Shown one piece after another: positions 11,640-22,818 of a stretch of 64,000 nt of DNA (position 1 is the stretch's first letter; the number at the start of each line of letters is the position of its first letter). The DNA comes from Cololabis saira (Eukaryota > Chordata > Actinopteri > Beloniformes > Belonidae): the NCBI RefSeq assembly GCF_033807715.1, contig NC_084587.1, forward strand, positions 14,613,017 to 14,677,016, read 5' to 3'. A model generated the notes under the pieces. It saw nothing but the letters and a program-made list of their open reading frames with translations, had not been told where the DNA came from and ran no database searches. A program made the translations under genes and the position numbers.

Positions 11640-12003
11640 AGTTTAAAGATAGAATTAAAGACATACATAAGTTAAAAGGAATAAAACAAATGAGATGCAA
11701 GACATGAAGAGATTACTGAAATGCAGCAGTAAATAAAAAAAGGTTTTCAACCTTGATTTAAAACAATTGAGAGTTTCAGCAGCCCTGATGCATTCTGGGA
11801 GTTTGTTCCACAGGTGAGGAGCATAAAAGCTGAGGGCTGCCTCATCGTGTTTGGTTCTAACTCTGGGTACAGAAAGTAGGTGCGACCCTGACGACCTGAG
11901 GGTTCTGGTTGGTTCATAATGGACCAGGTGATCAGAGATGTGTTTTGGCCGAAGATCATTCAGAGATTTATAAACCAACAGCAGGATTTTAAAAGCTATT
12001 CAG
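11640..12003 (-). pseudogene. L2-like LINE C-terminal fragment
   Basis: The minus strand reads VYKSLNDLRPKHISDHLVHY, EPTRTLRSSGSHLLSVPRVR and then APHLWNKLPECIRAAETLN. This is the conserved post-RT tail of fish L2/CR1-like LINEs (LRSSG..L.VPR.RTK...A.FSFYAP.LWN.LP). It is truncated on both sides. Confidence 0.75.
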
Positions 12004-12709
12004 TGACAGACGGAATATTTGTTATACATTTTATAATATTTATTTTTTTCCTGAAAACCAGGGACATTAAAATGTCAAAATTTTCTTCTTTCAATTTTTT
12101 ATTAACTTCGTGACTTCAGATTTCTGTCTTATTGATGCAAAAGTACAATTCTGCAATGAAAACTCAAATGCACGACAACAGGTAGTCACGTAAAAGCCAA
12201 GTTTAGATTTGATGCTTTTGTTGTCATCATGTTATTGATACAACAATAAAACTGCAGATGTTTCACAGTAAAGTTTAAAAGAAACCAATCAATCATGAGT
12301 CACATCTCAAAACAAAAGATAAAAAAATAAATAAAAACAGTGGAAGTGGATAGCTTGGATAATAGAGTTAGTTCTTTAATAAATTGTGAAACTAAAATGA
12401 ATATAAATTAACATTTACAAAATGGGTTGCAGAGTCACGTCAATTTAAGATATTGATTGGTCTTTGGGAGGAAACGTCAAGAACCTGTTTGCATGTGGTT
12501 TTATCGATGTTTACCATCTGCCTGAGGGCAGGATATCCAGCTGAACCCGGACAAGGTGAAGAGAGTATTTTAAAGTGTTGTTATTCTGATAAGGTAGTTG
12601 GTTTTGGAAATGTCTGTGAGTGAAGGAAGAAATGCAGTCAATGTTATATCTGACAACCCTCCTCAGACAACATTCGAATCAGATGTTCATACAACGATGA
12701 GAAAACTGG
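12004..12709. other. Unassigned DNA
   Basis: No gene or named repeat was recognised. Confidence 0.4.
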
Positions 12710-12717
12710 CTCTACAG

Positions 12718-13590
<873 letters not shown>

Positions 13591-13598
13591 CTCTACAG

Positions 13599-14090
13599 GC
13601 TTCTTGCCTGTTGTTGCTGGAGTTTATAAAAAAAATAAAATTATAATATTCACTCCATAATCCAGGTTACGTTCACTGTTCCCTCCAGAAAACTAAAATA
13701 ACAAAAGATCATTGTCACCGGTATAGTGGTAGCTTATTCTGTTCTGAGTGTTTTACCTCAAATCGTGTTAAAAGATTTAAATATAGCTTCTTATATCGTC
13801 TGGTCTACTTCTAATAGATGGTAGCAGATACACCTTTTAAAGCAGCAGGCCTCTGTACTGTCAATTCTGCAACTTTCTATACCCCTGCAAAGATCTCAGC
13901 AGTATTGGATGAGGATAACAAGTAAAGATTGACGGGGAAAGAGCATTCCTCATGGAATTTATTGATGCAAAATGGTACGAAAACTCTAACGAGATATTTC
14001 AATTAAGTTGTTTTTTTTATGTCTTCAGAATGCGACAATAATCAGCATACTCCACATGCCTGGATGTGATTTCTGGTGATTCTGATTAGA
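13599..14090. other. Unassigned DNA
   Basis: Nothing recognised between the hAT element and the LINE 3-prime region. Confidence 0.4.
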
Positions 14091-14208
14091 ATAGAAAGCC
14101 TTTATTATCATTAAACTGGTACAATGAGATTAGGCAGCAGCTCCGTAAAAGTGCACACATGCAAAGACTATGTAAACAAGACTGTAAACAACAAAATGAG
14201 AAACAAGA

Positions 14209-14276
<68 letters not shown>

Positions 14277-14605
14277 ATAAAAAATGAGTGAATGAGAGAA
14301 TAATAATGCACATGAATGAGTGGAAGAATATTGCACTTGAATGGATGGAAGGATATTGCACATAGATGAGTAAATAATATTGCACATTATGGATAGAGAA
14401 TATTGCACAGTATGAGGTAGTTTACTGGTTTAGAAAGTTCACAGCTTTGGGGAAGAAGCTGTCCCTGAGTCTGTTTGTTTGGGTTCGTATGGACCTGAAG
14501 CGCCTGCCAGAGGGCAACAGGTCGAAGAAGTGGAAACCGGGGTGGGTGTTGTCCTTTAAAATGTTCCTTGCCCTGCTGAGGCAGCAGAAGTTGTAGATTA
14601 TGGCC
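14091..14605 (-). repeat. L2-like LINE 3-prime UTR and C-terminal remnant
   Basis: AGAATAGAAAGCCTTTATTA at the left end, repeated TATTGCAC words and TTGGGGAAGAAGCTGTCCCT ... GCGCCTGCCAGAGGGCAACA are the antisense of a common fish L2-like 3-prime end. The same family in sense orientation lies at 46520-46797. A (TA)n(CA)n microsatellite interrupts it. Confidence 0.65.
14213..14277. repeat. (TA)n(CA)n microsatellite
   Basis: About 27 TA units are followed by six CA units inside the L2-like remnant. Confidence 0.95.
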
Positions 14606-15195
14606 TTAATTAGATTAAGATTGATGTTTATGTGGCTGTTTCTTAAAATCAGAGTGTTACGTTAATCTGATAGTGATTGGAGTATTGTGATCCGTGTAAA
14701 CGTGTTCAGTGTCTCCACCGGAGTTTTCAAACTGCGTAAAAAAAGAAGTCGAGCTCTCCTTCCAGTGAAGTATTGCTGTCAGAGTCAGTGAAGATGCTGT
14801 CCTTGTTGTTTGTAATTTTCAGTTGTCACCTAGCTTGTATTATTGTCCATAAAGTCATGCCAAATGTTCTTCATCTAGGCCCATTCAGTCTCTTTGATTC
14901 CTACTTTGATGTCATCTTTCACGGTACTCTCAGGGGGCCCACACCCCAGACTTTAAGGCTCTATCACCTTTGAAGGAGCTCACGGACTCCTTTCATCTTC
15001 CGGTGCTTCTGATTCAGGTAGATTCAGACTTTTTACAACAGAAGGAGGCTGGTTCACAGGAAATCAAACCAAGTCTTAGTTCATAAAAGAAGATTAACTC
15101 CAGCAATCAAGGCGGCGGAAGATTAGCAGGAGCTGGAACCCTTATCAGAAGAATAAAATCCCCCAAAATTAATAATTGACCTCAACAGTGCAAGC
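14606..15195. other. Unassigned DNA
   Basis: No gene or repeat was recognised. Confidence 0.4.
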
Positions 15196-15577
15196 GTGCT
15201 GGTACAGGTAATTTATTCAACGCCTCTGAGAAGCCTGCATCCTTGTCTGACCTTATTAGCACAACAAAACCTCCACTTGTGTGGGTGGATGACTGAGAAA
15301 AAAGCTTTTCTCAAAGAATATTGTGAGGCGCTACTGCAGAAGTCTCAACTTCAACTCACCCATTATCATTCAAACTAACACCAATCTTCAGAGGATTGAA
15401 GCAGTCCTTTTACAGGAAGATGACGGTAAAAGGAAATGGTTTCTTAATGAGACCTTGTACTCAGTGGAGTTTGAATGCCTGGCTGTTAGTAAAGGTACTG
15501 ACCTCTGCTTAACCTCGGCACTAGTTTACATGCTGGTTCTCATCACTACAACCATATTAACTCACCAACAATTTTAG
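15196..15577 (+). pseudogene. Decayed retroelement pol fragment (RT connection/RNase H-like)
   Basis: Two overlapping frames carry pieces that read like an LTR-retroelement pol. The first is STPLRSLHPCLTLLA ... EKKAFLKEYCEALLQKSQL, resembling the segment between RT and RNase H. The second is RIEAVLLQEDDGKRKWFLNE then YSVEFECLAV, resembling the RNase H start GAVL.Q...G...P and the Y...E.E.LAV helix. The catalytic Asp before GAVL is not preserved, and there are frame changes. A Ty3/Gypsy-like origin is the likeliest but is not certain. Confidence 0.4.
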
Positions 15578-15699
15578 TTTGATAACAGAATACCTCTCAC
15601 ATCAACGACTAGAAGTGATGGTATTGGTGGTATAAAGTTCATAATCGTAGAGGGGTGAAAGTGGGACGTTTTTTTGACTAGTGAGACTTTAGTTTGAAT

Positions 15700-16330
15700 G
15701 AATTGTTTATTTCGGTTACGTTACATTATTTGCAATTCAAACTGTGTGTGTGTGTGTGTAAATGACAAAACACTTTCATACAAGTTTACACTCATCAGTT
15801 TCACACAAAAAATATAATAAACTCTGTAACCGAAAAAGGAATAGGCTGAAGCCAAAGCTTATATTTGCCTACCCTGTACTTTCCAACAGAAAACCCAGAT
15901 TATCTGCAATATGAAAAGAAACAAAAGAGAAATTTCCCTTTAAATTGTTCTGCTTAACCAAATTATACTCCAATCATATAGCATTGTAATCCTTAATTAT
16001 TTTACTTTTCAATATTTTTTTAAAATTCAACAGTGATTTACACAGTTTCACTTCATCACTAAGTTGATTCCATAATTTGACTCCCAAAAATGAAACACAT
16101 CTATATTTAACATTAGTCCTCACACGACATCTTTCAAAGACCCACAGCCTTCTTAAATTATAATTTGTTTCTCTTAATTTAAAGAAATGCTGAAAACAAG
16201 CAGGAAGGCTATTATTCTTAACTCGAAACAAAATTTCTAATGTTTTTAAATATACAATATCTATGAATTTTAATATGCACTCTACAAATAATTTATTAGT
16301 AGTGTCACGATAAGAAACTTTATTTATTAT
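15700..16330 (-). mobile_element. Jockey-group LINE 3-prime end, copy 2
   Basis: The minus strand at 16231-15974 reads NNSLPACFQHFFKLRETNYN then LRRLWVFERCRVRTNVKYRC and GVKLWNQLSDEVKLCKS. This is the same C-terminal module as at 10905-11063 and 31330-31498. An AT-rich 3-prime UTR follows down to about 15700, with a short (GT)n at 15741-15760. Confidence 0.65.
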
Positions 16331-16763
16331 TCTTTATACTCTCTATAGTTTTTAGTTGGGGTCTTATTTCAGAAAGAAGGTTCACCCACAAACTGTATAA
16401 CAAATGGACAAATCCTCCGTGATTCATCCCCACAGGTTTTCTCAAGAGGGGTTTTGAAGCATCTTTTTCCTTATACTGCGCAGTGCTGTGTTGCAAATAG
16501 ATGGTAAGAACAGACCTGGGATGCCGACTTGAGCACCCAATCAATCACAGTTTGCCAGTTTGGCTTGACTAACTCAACTTATGCTAAAAAAATATTACTT
16601 CACATTCATTCTCATCAGATCTGTGCAAACATCCTCATTTCTTATCTTATCAAGTCTTATTACCAAAACAATATCCAAACTGAGTGCCTCCAGGTTTGAA
16701 AAAGGGACTAGAAGAGCTTTCCCCTGACCCACAGTCACTTCAGTTACAAGTTTTAAACCTTTT
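16331..16763. other. Unassigned DNA
   Basis: No gene or repeat was recognised. Confidence 0.4.
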
Positions 16764-17406
16764 GGCCGCGTTCAGACTGCCAGCCAATATCTGATTTTTA
16801 GCCCATCCAGATTGAAACTGGATGACTCTTTTGAAGTCTGAACAGTCCCAAACCGCATGAGATCCGATTTTTGCAAACCAGATCGAAACCACCTCCGGGA
16901 GGTAGTTTCATATCGCATTCATATCGCATTTGGGCAGATGGGTCTCAGTCTGAACAGCTCCAAACACTCAGATCGGTTTTGACTGTCCGTGCCGTCACTC
17001 TACGCGACGCCAGACCAGACCAGACCATGCGCCAAACCACCCGCCCATTTCGAGTTATGGAGCTACGTTACAGGTATGGAGCAGTCGGAGGATGCCGAAA
17101 ACAGCAGTCCTTGGACAGAGGAAGAAACGAAATGCCTCATTAATCTGTGGTGAGCTGGCTCCATCTTGTTATTGTTTTTGTTGTCGCAATTACATGACGG
17201 CACACAATACACGCGCTGGGTGACGCCTCCGCTCCGACGTCGTTGCTACGGCAACCCGTCAGATCAGTCAATGACATGGCCCAGTCTGAACAGAGCCAGA
17301 TCCGATTTGGACACTTGCTAAAAACAGTGTGGACAGTCAGCCCTGAAAATCGGATATGAGAAGGAATCAGATATGAATCAGATTTGCCTGCAGTCTGAAC
17401 GCGGCC
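16764..17406 (+). mobile_element. Harbinger-like MITE with GGCCGCGTTCAGACTG termini
   Basis: Perfect 16-bp inverted ends GGCCGCGTTCAGACTG and CAGTCTGAACGCGGCC bound 643 bp. Internal CAGTCTGAACAG words repeat. The 3-bp flanks are TTT (left) and TTA (right), close to the TWA preference of PIF/Harbinger elements. A short frame starting near 17080 begins MEQSEDAENSSPWTEEETKC then LINLW-stop. This is the first helix of the Myb/SANT domain of Harbinger accessory proteins, so the element looks like an internal-deletion derivative. Confidence 0.82.
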
Positions 17407-17463
17407 TTAGTAGTCGGCTAATCCTCCCGGCATCAGGGGATGACAGCCTGATGTATATCAGGT

Positions 17464-17800
17464 GGTAAAGGACTTCCATGTGGAGGGATCATAAAATGAA
17501 TCACTAGGGCTCCATAGAGGTGTTGAATGATACGCAAATGTTTACAACCTCCTGTTTCAAATGTGTTTTTGGCATAATCAGAAGTGAACTCTGCATTTAG
17601 CCGGCGCTCGGTTAGCTCAAACTGCGCCATGGCGGAGCTTCATCTTCCCTCTCTCTTCAGACCCACCCACAGCAGTCCAACCCCCTCCCCGCCTATAAAT
17701 GTTTACTTCTGTTGCAAAGAGTTGACATTTTAAATAAGGGGGTCAATGGAACTCACTCCTGGAGCCAACCCCTAGTGGTCAGTCAATGAACTGCAATTGT
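17464..17800. repeat. Dispersed fish repeat with GGAGCCAACCCCTAGTGG end
   Basis: GGAGCCAACCCCTAGTGGTC near 17760 and the preceding text resemble a repeat common in fish genomes. Related pieces appear at 47325-47400 (GGAGCCAACCCACGTGAGG). Boundaries and class are not resolved. Confidence 0.4.
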
Positions 17801-19290
17801 TTCTTCTTCCCAGATGGATTCAATGCAGAAATTATAAATTGTAGGTGGCAGGGTTGAACAAACTAAGCATTAAAATAGAAATTGAGATGAAAGGCATAAA
17901 GTTGTCCCATCTAAAATAAAAACATTTAAAAACACTGTGACACACTTAATTGAACGATGTTGACCCTGCGTTACCGCAACTATAAAAAGCCATGAATGAA
18001 GCCTTGGTCCTTTAATTCACCATGCAAATGCCAACTGAACTGAGAATCTTATTTTTCCTTTTTCAGAACTGGAAATATAAAATCATGTATTTTTCACTTT
18101 GGATTACATTTCTATTGATCTCAGCAAATTATGAAGGAGGCTCAGCCTTGTGGAGCTGTCTGCCTTAGGGGTGTAACTCCTGGCCGTCGTAAGTAGCCTA
18201 CTTCAGACACCAAATAATATAAGACATAACATATAAAACATCTTTTGCAGGGTGAAAAGACAATTTCTGCTTGTACAGAAAGGTCACAAGAGGTCCTTCT
18301 GTTAAATCCCCATATTGATTAAGCCCATCATAAAGGTAGACCTATAAAAATAATCTTTAACTTTTGAAAGTTCAGAAAAGCAGGAAGAGGAGCCTCTACA
18401 GCGCCGCAGAACTTGCAATGAAAGATGTCCATTCAGATTCTTCTGTTTGTAAGGGCAGTATGTTCTCCCCTCTCTTAGTGGCAGTATTACTGAGAACAAC
18501 ATGCACCACAATAAAGTCACAGGCTTGTCAAGGGGCTGGGGAGAAGCCCTGATATCCCCAAAAAGACTACTGGCCCTGCACACACACGCACACACACACA
18601 CACACACACCATTGTCCCATAACGTTAAACCTGTATCAGCTCAGAGATTTGCTAAACACAAACTGTTCTTGACCAGCTTGTGATCTCAAGAGCTAGTTAC
18701 CATGGTAACAGACTCAGTACAAATGAAATGCACTCTTGGTTTTGAGTTTCCTTACTATCGGAAATCTAAAAACAATGGAGTTTCATCTCAAACCAAGTTC
18801 AACACCTAAAAAAAGCCGTTTTCTGTAGGTTCTTGTCATGCATAACCTGCATGTTGAATGTGAATATTCTCAGGTTAACGTGAATATGTTTGAGGTGTTG
18901 TCCTTGGTGCTGCTGAAAACTCAACCAAGAGGTTCATTGAATCCTCTCGTGACGTCAGCCCTGAGCTCAGCTTAAATCTGGAAACAGCAGTAACACTCTG
19001 CATCTCCAGCCATGGCTTGGTTTGATCCCGTCTTGTGGGTTTATCAAGAGCCAATCTAATCTCCCTAAGACATTTAAAACAATTGAAACGCCCCAAGTCC
19101 TGCGCATTGGGCTTCACGACAAACCGCCGGCATAGCTGTGTTCATCTGGCAGTAAGGGACGCGAGAGAGGAGTTTAAATGATGCACGCAAGTAATCAGTC
19201 ACAGGTGTGGGTAATCAGTAACGTTCAAGTAGACGAGCAATCAGGGCGCAGCAGTGGGAGGAGATGGAGCTGCTGGAAGTGGAGACATAA
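17801..19290. other. Unassigned DNA with a short (CA)n
   Basis: There is a (CA)n run at about 18579-18609. No frame here has a recognisable domain. Confidence 0.4.
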
Positions 19291-21046
19291 CCTGAATTCC
19301 AATCTCCCCCTCACAGATTCACACACTTACGTGCGCGCTCCCGCGACTTGCGTAAGGGTTCAGGGCTGTCCCATTCCTAAAGTCGTTAAGTGTGCGAGGG
19401 CTCCCAGAAGACATTTTGAGCCGTTACTGCTCACTTACCGTAAAGCCTGAATTATGGTTCTGCGTCAAATCGACGCCGTGCCTACGCCGTCACCGTGACG
19501 CCGTCGTGAACCCTTCGGACTTCTCCATCACTCCATTTCACCGCGGTGCAGTACCCCCCGTGACCGCTAATTCGCAATCTTTTCCTGAATGGTTTATCCG
19601 ACTTTTTCCAGTCAGTGAATCAAAGAGATAAGGACAACTATTGTGCAAAAGAACTAAACCAAAAAAAATCACACATACGAAGAAAAGAGCGCTGAAAGTT
19701 CACGACTGCTTCAAACCGGAAACTGGAAATGCGTTGCTACCAAGCGAACCAATCACAGCCCTCTCTTCTGCGTTTGGTCTGTGTCGCCTCAACGCGTAGT
19801 TACAATTTTTGGGAGGTACGTGTCAGTGTTTTTGGGAAGCACGGTGTCGTTTTGACGCAGAGCGATAACTCAGCCTTAAGTCCGCATCTCTGCAGACTTT
19901 TGGGAAGGGAATTACCCACAGTTCATTGCGTTGTGACATAAAAGGAGGTTACCAGGGAGAATGTGAACAAAACAGGATGGCGGAGGAAAAAAATTCATGT
20001 GCGACTGCGAGATGAAAGAAGTTCACCTGTAAATACATAGCCCACTGGGATTTAAATTCAGAAACTGTTGTCCCGTGATGATTTTTCAACGGCCCTATTA
20101 TTTCCTTTACAAACAGGTAGTGACCAACAAACGGAGGGAAGAAAACCAAAAAAAAGGACAAATGAAGTGTTGGACTTTCTTCAAGACTAAAGACAAGAAA
20201 AGAGGCTGAGGGAGTTGGATGAAAAGGAGGAGGAGAGGGAAAAGAAGAGGGATGACCAGTTATCTAAGTTAATTGACATTTTTGGGAAGATGGTGGACAA
20301 AATGTAGTTTTCTTCATCATTTTTTTATTCATAATTTGAAGTTCAATTTCTTTTGTTTTCATTTTATATTAGACAAATCCTCAGTTGACCTGGTGTTGAA
20401 TAAACAAGACTTGCTTTTCTTTAATCTGAGTACAGTGTTTGAATTAAGATTTCCTTTGTTAACAGAAATGCATACATGTAAATACTAGCAAGATAGTTTT
20501 AGATCCAACACAAACAAGTCAGGCAGTAATTTGGTTATTCATTTATTTATGACCACAAAATTTAAACAATTTCAGCAAATTGAACAAAAATGTTGCAGTA
20601 AATAGTAATGATATAACTGAAATATTTAGCTCAGGTTACCATCAGTTTACACGCTCTTACAAAAATGAAATTACTCGGCGATTGAGCCTGGCATACTGGA
20701 TGCGGTGGTATGGGTAGATTGAAAGAAATACACTACATTAACAAGGAAATACATATTGTACTGTGTGCATATTTAAATTGTGTTCTTTGTTGAATTTTAT
20801 GCTCCTTTATATAGGCTACCACTTTGTTTTCAAACATCCGTAGGATGATCATTCCCAAACTTATAATACCAGTACGTAACATTTTGATTTGACGTGTTTC
20901 CGGTTTCTGCTAAGTGCTGTCCCATTCTTAATTCTACCATTTGGAGCCCCCACACCCTCTCACACTTGATCACTTCCAGCTGACGTCACTTACGTCTGTG
21001 TGAGGATTCAGGGTTTGAGGGTTTAGGGCAGAGATTGGAATTCAGG
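19291..21046 (+). mobile_element. Large TIR DNA element (CCTGAATTCCAATCTC termini) with nested MITE
   Basis: The ends CCTGAATTCCAATCTC and GAGATTGGAATTCAGG are perfect 16-bp inverted repeats. Sub-terminal CACTTACG...GGGTTCAGGG and ACTTACGTCTGTGTGAGGAT also correspond. The target duplication is not clear. A Harbinger MITE (19444-19876) is inserted with its own TAA duplication. Near 20180-20310 a broken plus-strand frame reads NEVLDFLQD-stop, then RLRELDEKEEEREKKRDDQL and SKLIDIFGKMVDKM-stop. This is a charged helix like the C-terminal coiled coil of Harbinger Myb/SANT proteins. The superfamily is therefore inferred, not shown. Confidence 0.7.
19444..19876. mobile_element. PIF/Harbinger-type MITE (AGGCTGA family), long copy 1
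   Basis: It starts AGCCTGAATTATGGTTCTGC and ends ACGCAGAGCGATAACTCAGCCT, flanked by the exact 3-bp duplication TAA (19441-19443, 19877-19879). The 433-bp interior is closely similar to the copy at 45833-46309 (for example TGAACCCTTCGGACTTCTCC and GGTTTATCCGACTTT). Confidence 0.88.
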
Positions 21047-21960
21047 GTGGGATTCAGGGAACAAGAAAATAAAGCAGGATTCAGAATCAGACGATAAAAA
21101 GAAACCACAACCCAGGAAGAGCTCTGGATCATCAAGAACAGCATGAATGTTGTGCCCATGAGTTGTTAAAATCACATGAAAGTAAAAACAAAACCCAAAC
21201 TATTTTATAAGTTATAATTAAGCCACTCATGAGTGATTAAAAGTAGTGCAAAGTTAGGGATTTTCTCCCAGAACAATTGTATAACTGTCAATTATTTTCT
21301 ATTTTTTTTAAATGCAGCAAATGGTCTAAATTGAAAATACTGAATGAGGAAAAAATGACATGTCCTGACAAGTCATGACAATGAACTGTGTATATTTTCT
21401 ATATAAAAATTGAACGACACACAATGCATGTATTTTAAAATTGTTCCTTTCACACCGTTTATTATATCTAATGCTCTCTATGCATGTCATGCTGCTTAAT
21501 AGTCTTATATAATTCTTCTTTAAGGACCAGGTCAACAGACTGCAGAGGGAGAAAGTTGTGTGGAAAATAAATCATACATCTAGAATATTTGTACTACTAC
21601 AGTTAGTGAAATATGAAATTAAAATATGACACATTTCTATTGTTAAATTAACAAAAAACGTGAACCAATATGGAGAGACTATGCGTATAAAGATACTCAG
21701 TAATTTGAAGAACCGGCAACAGCAATAACATTTTTACAATCTGGACTGGGCCACTGCTGTGCATCCTGATTCTTTTCCAGCCAGTTTGTTGCAGATTTGC
21801 TGCAGCGCTTGAACAGTCACTTGATCCAGTTTTATCCAAGCTTAGCAGTCAGGTGGACTAATGGCTGACTATGTGCTGTGGAGGAGTTCATGAGTGTGCC
21901 ACATGTAACAGTGTGTTTTGGCCAGATGGATACATTTTGGTTTTGTCACTTTAACCCGGT
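21047..21960. other. Unassigned DNA
   Basis: No gene or named repeat was recognised. Confidence 0.4.
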
Positions 21961-21964
21961 TTTG

Positions 21965-22556
21965 CGCTGCAATGTAAACACCAATAACCCCTTTGAATAA
22001 CCCGAATTTGCTCATATTCCGAATATGACCCCTGGGTTACTCCTTTTCTAACCCGAATATTTGGTCATGTAAACGCCTAACGGAATATCCCCATCAAAAG
22101 GAATGTTTTCTGCGCATGTTCTTTTCGCAAAGAATCTTGGTCTTTTGAGTCCAGGAAGTTCTTCTAAACATGGAGAAACGCAAGACCACGCCACACTCTT
22201 GGAGTGAGGAGGAGTCTAATCACTTCATAAATGTAATGAAGGACATGAACATTTTGGCATTTGTAGACGGTAGAAAGTATCGGGATAGCCAGATTTACAA
22301 GAAGGTGAGCGAAAAAGTTGTGCGAAGCAGCATTTGTTTTGAATTTGGATACAGGAAGAAGAAGCGGAAATGACGGGAATTGCGTCATGATGTTCTCCGT
22401 GCGTCGCTGGTTTGATGGAGATATCCCAAATGATTAATTACCATGTATACAGGGATAACCCTGTTTGCTCACGCATGTAAACGGAATATTCAGAATGTTT
22501 CAGTAACCAGAATATTAGCAATAACCCAAATTTTGACTGGATGTAAACGTAGTCAT
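21965..22556 (+). mobile_element. Harbinger-like element with Myb/SANT exon
   Basis: The right end TTTTGACTGGATGTAAACGT and the left AATGTAAACACC are imperfect inverted repeats. Repeated AATAACCC/GAATATTC words and CATGTAAACG occur on both sides, the layout of a fish Harbinger MITE family. It contains a Myb/SANT-like start (next entry). The exact left boundary is uncertain. Confidence 0.65.
22170..22373 (+). pseudogene. Myb/SANT-like DNA-binding fragment from a Harbinger element
   Basis: ATG at 22170 gives MEKRKTTPHSWSEEESNHFI then MKDMNILAFVDGRKYRDSQI and YKKVSEKV. The W..EE.. first helix and the R...IY.K.SEK second region match the Myb/SANT-like domain of PIF/Harbinger accessory proteins, which bind transposon ends and carry the transposase into the nucleus. 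The frame then runs into a basic tail RKKKRK and stops. Only the start of the protein (67 codons) remains, and a splice donor-like GGTGAGC lies within it at about 22303. Confidence 0.65.
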
Positions 22557-22778
22557 AAAAGCTCTTCAAGACCGGACACCATAATCCGGCGCTCCGCAGC
22601 TTCCAAGGAAGTAGAGATGCTTGAAGTGGCTACATACCACTTTCACGGCAGCTCCTCTGATGTACAGGGGGGGAGTAGGTTATCTGCCCCTCAAGTATAT
22701 ATTCAAAGTATATTGATCCAAAAGTCTTTTATTTTCTACTGACTAAACTTTTCAACCCTAAACCGTGCTGTCAGTTAA

Positions 22779-22818
22779 CGTGCTGAGTCTGAGTCTCAGC
22801 AGACTCAGACTCAGCACG
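22779..22818. repeat. Perfect 18-bp inverted repeat (hairpin)
   Basis: Arm CGTGCTGAGTCTGAGTCT (22779-22796), spacer CAGC, and its exact reverse complement at 22801-22818. The arms themselves contain a GAGTCT direct repeat. No transposon boundary was seen around it. Confidence 0.9.
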
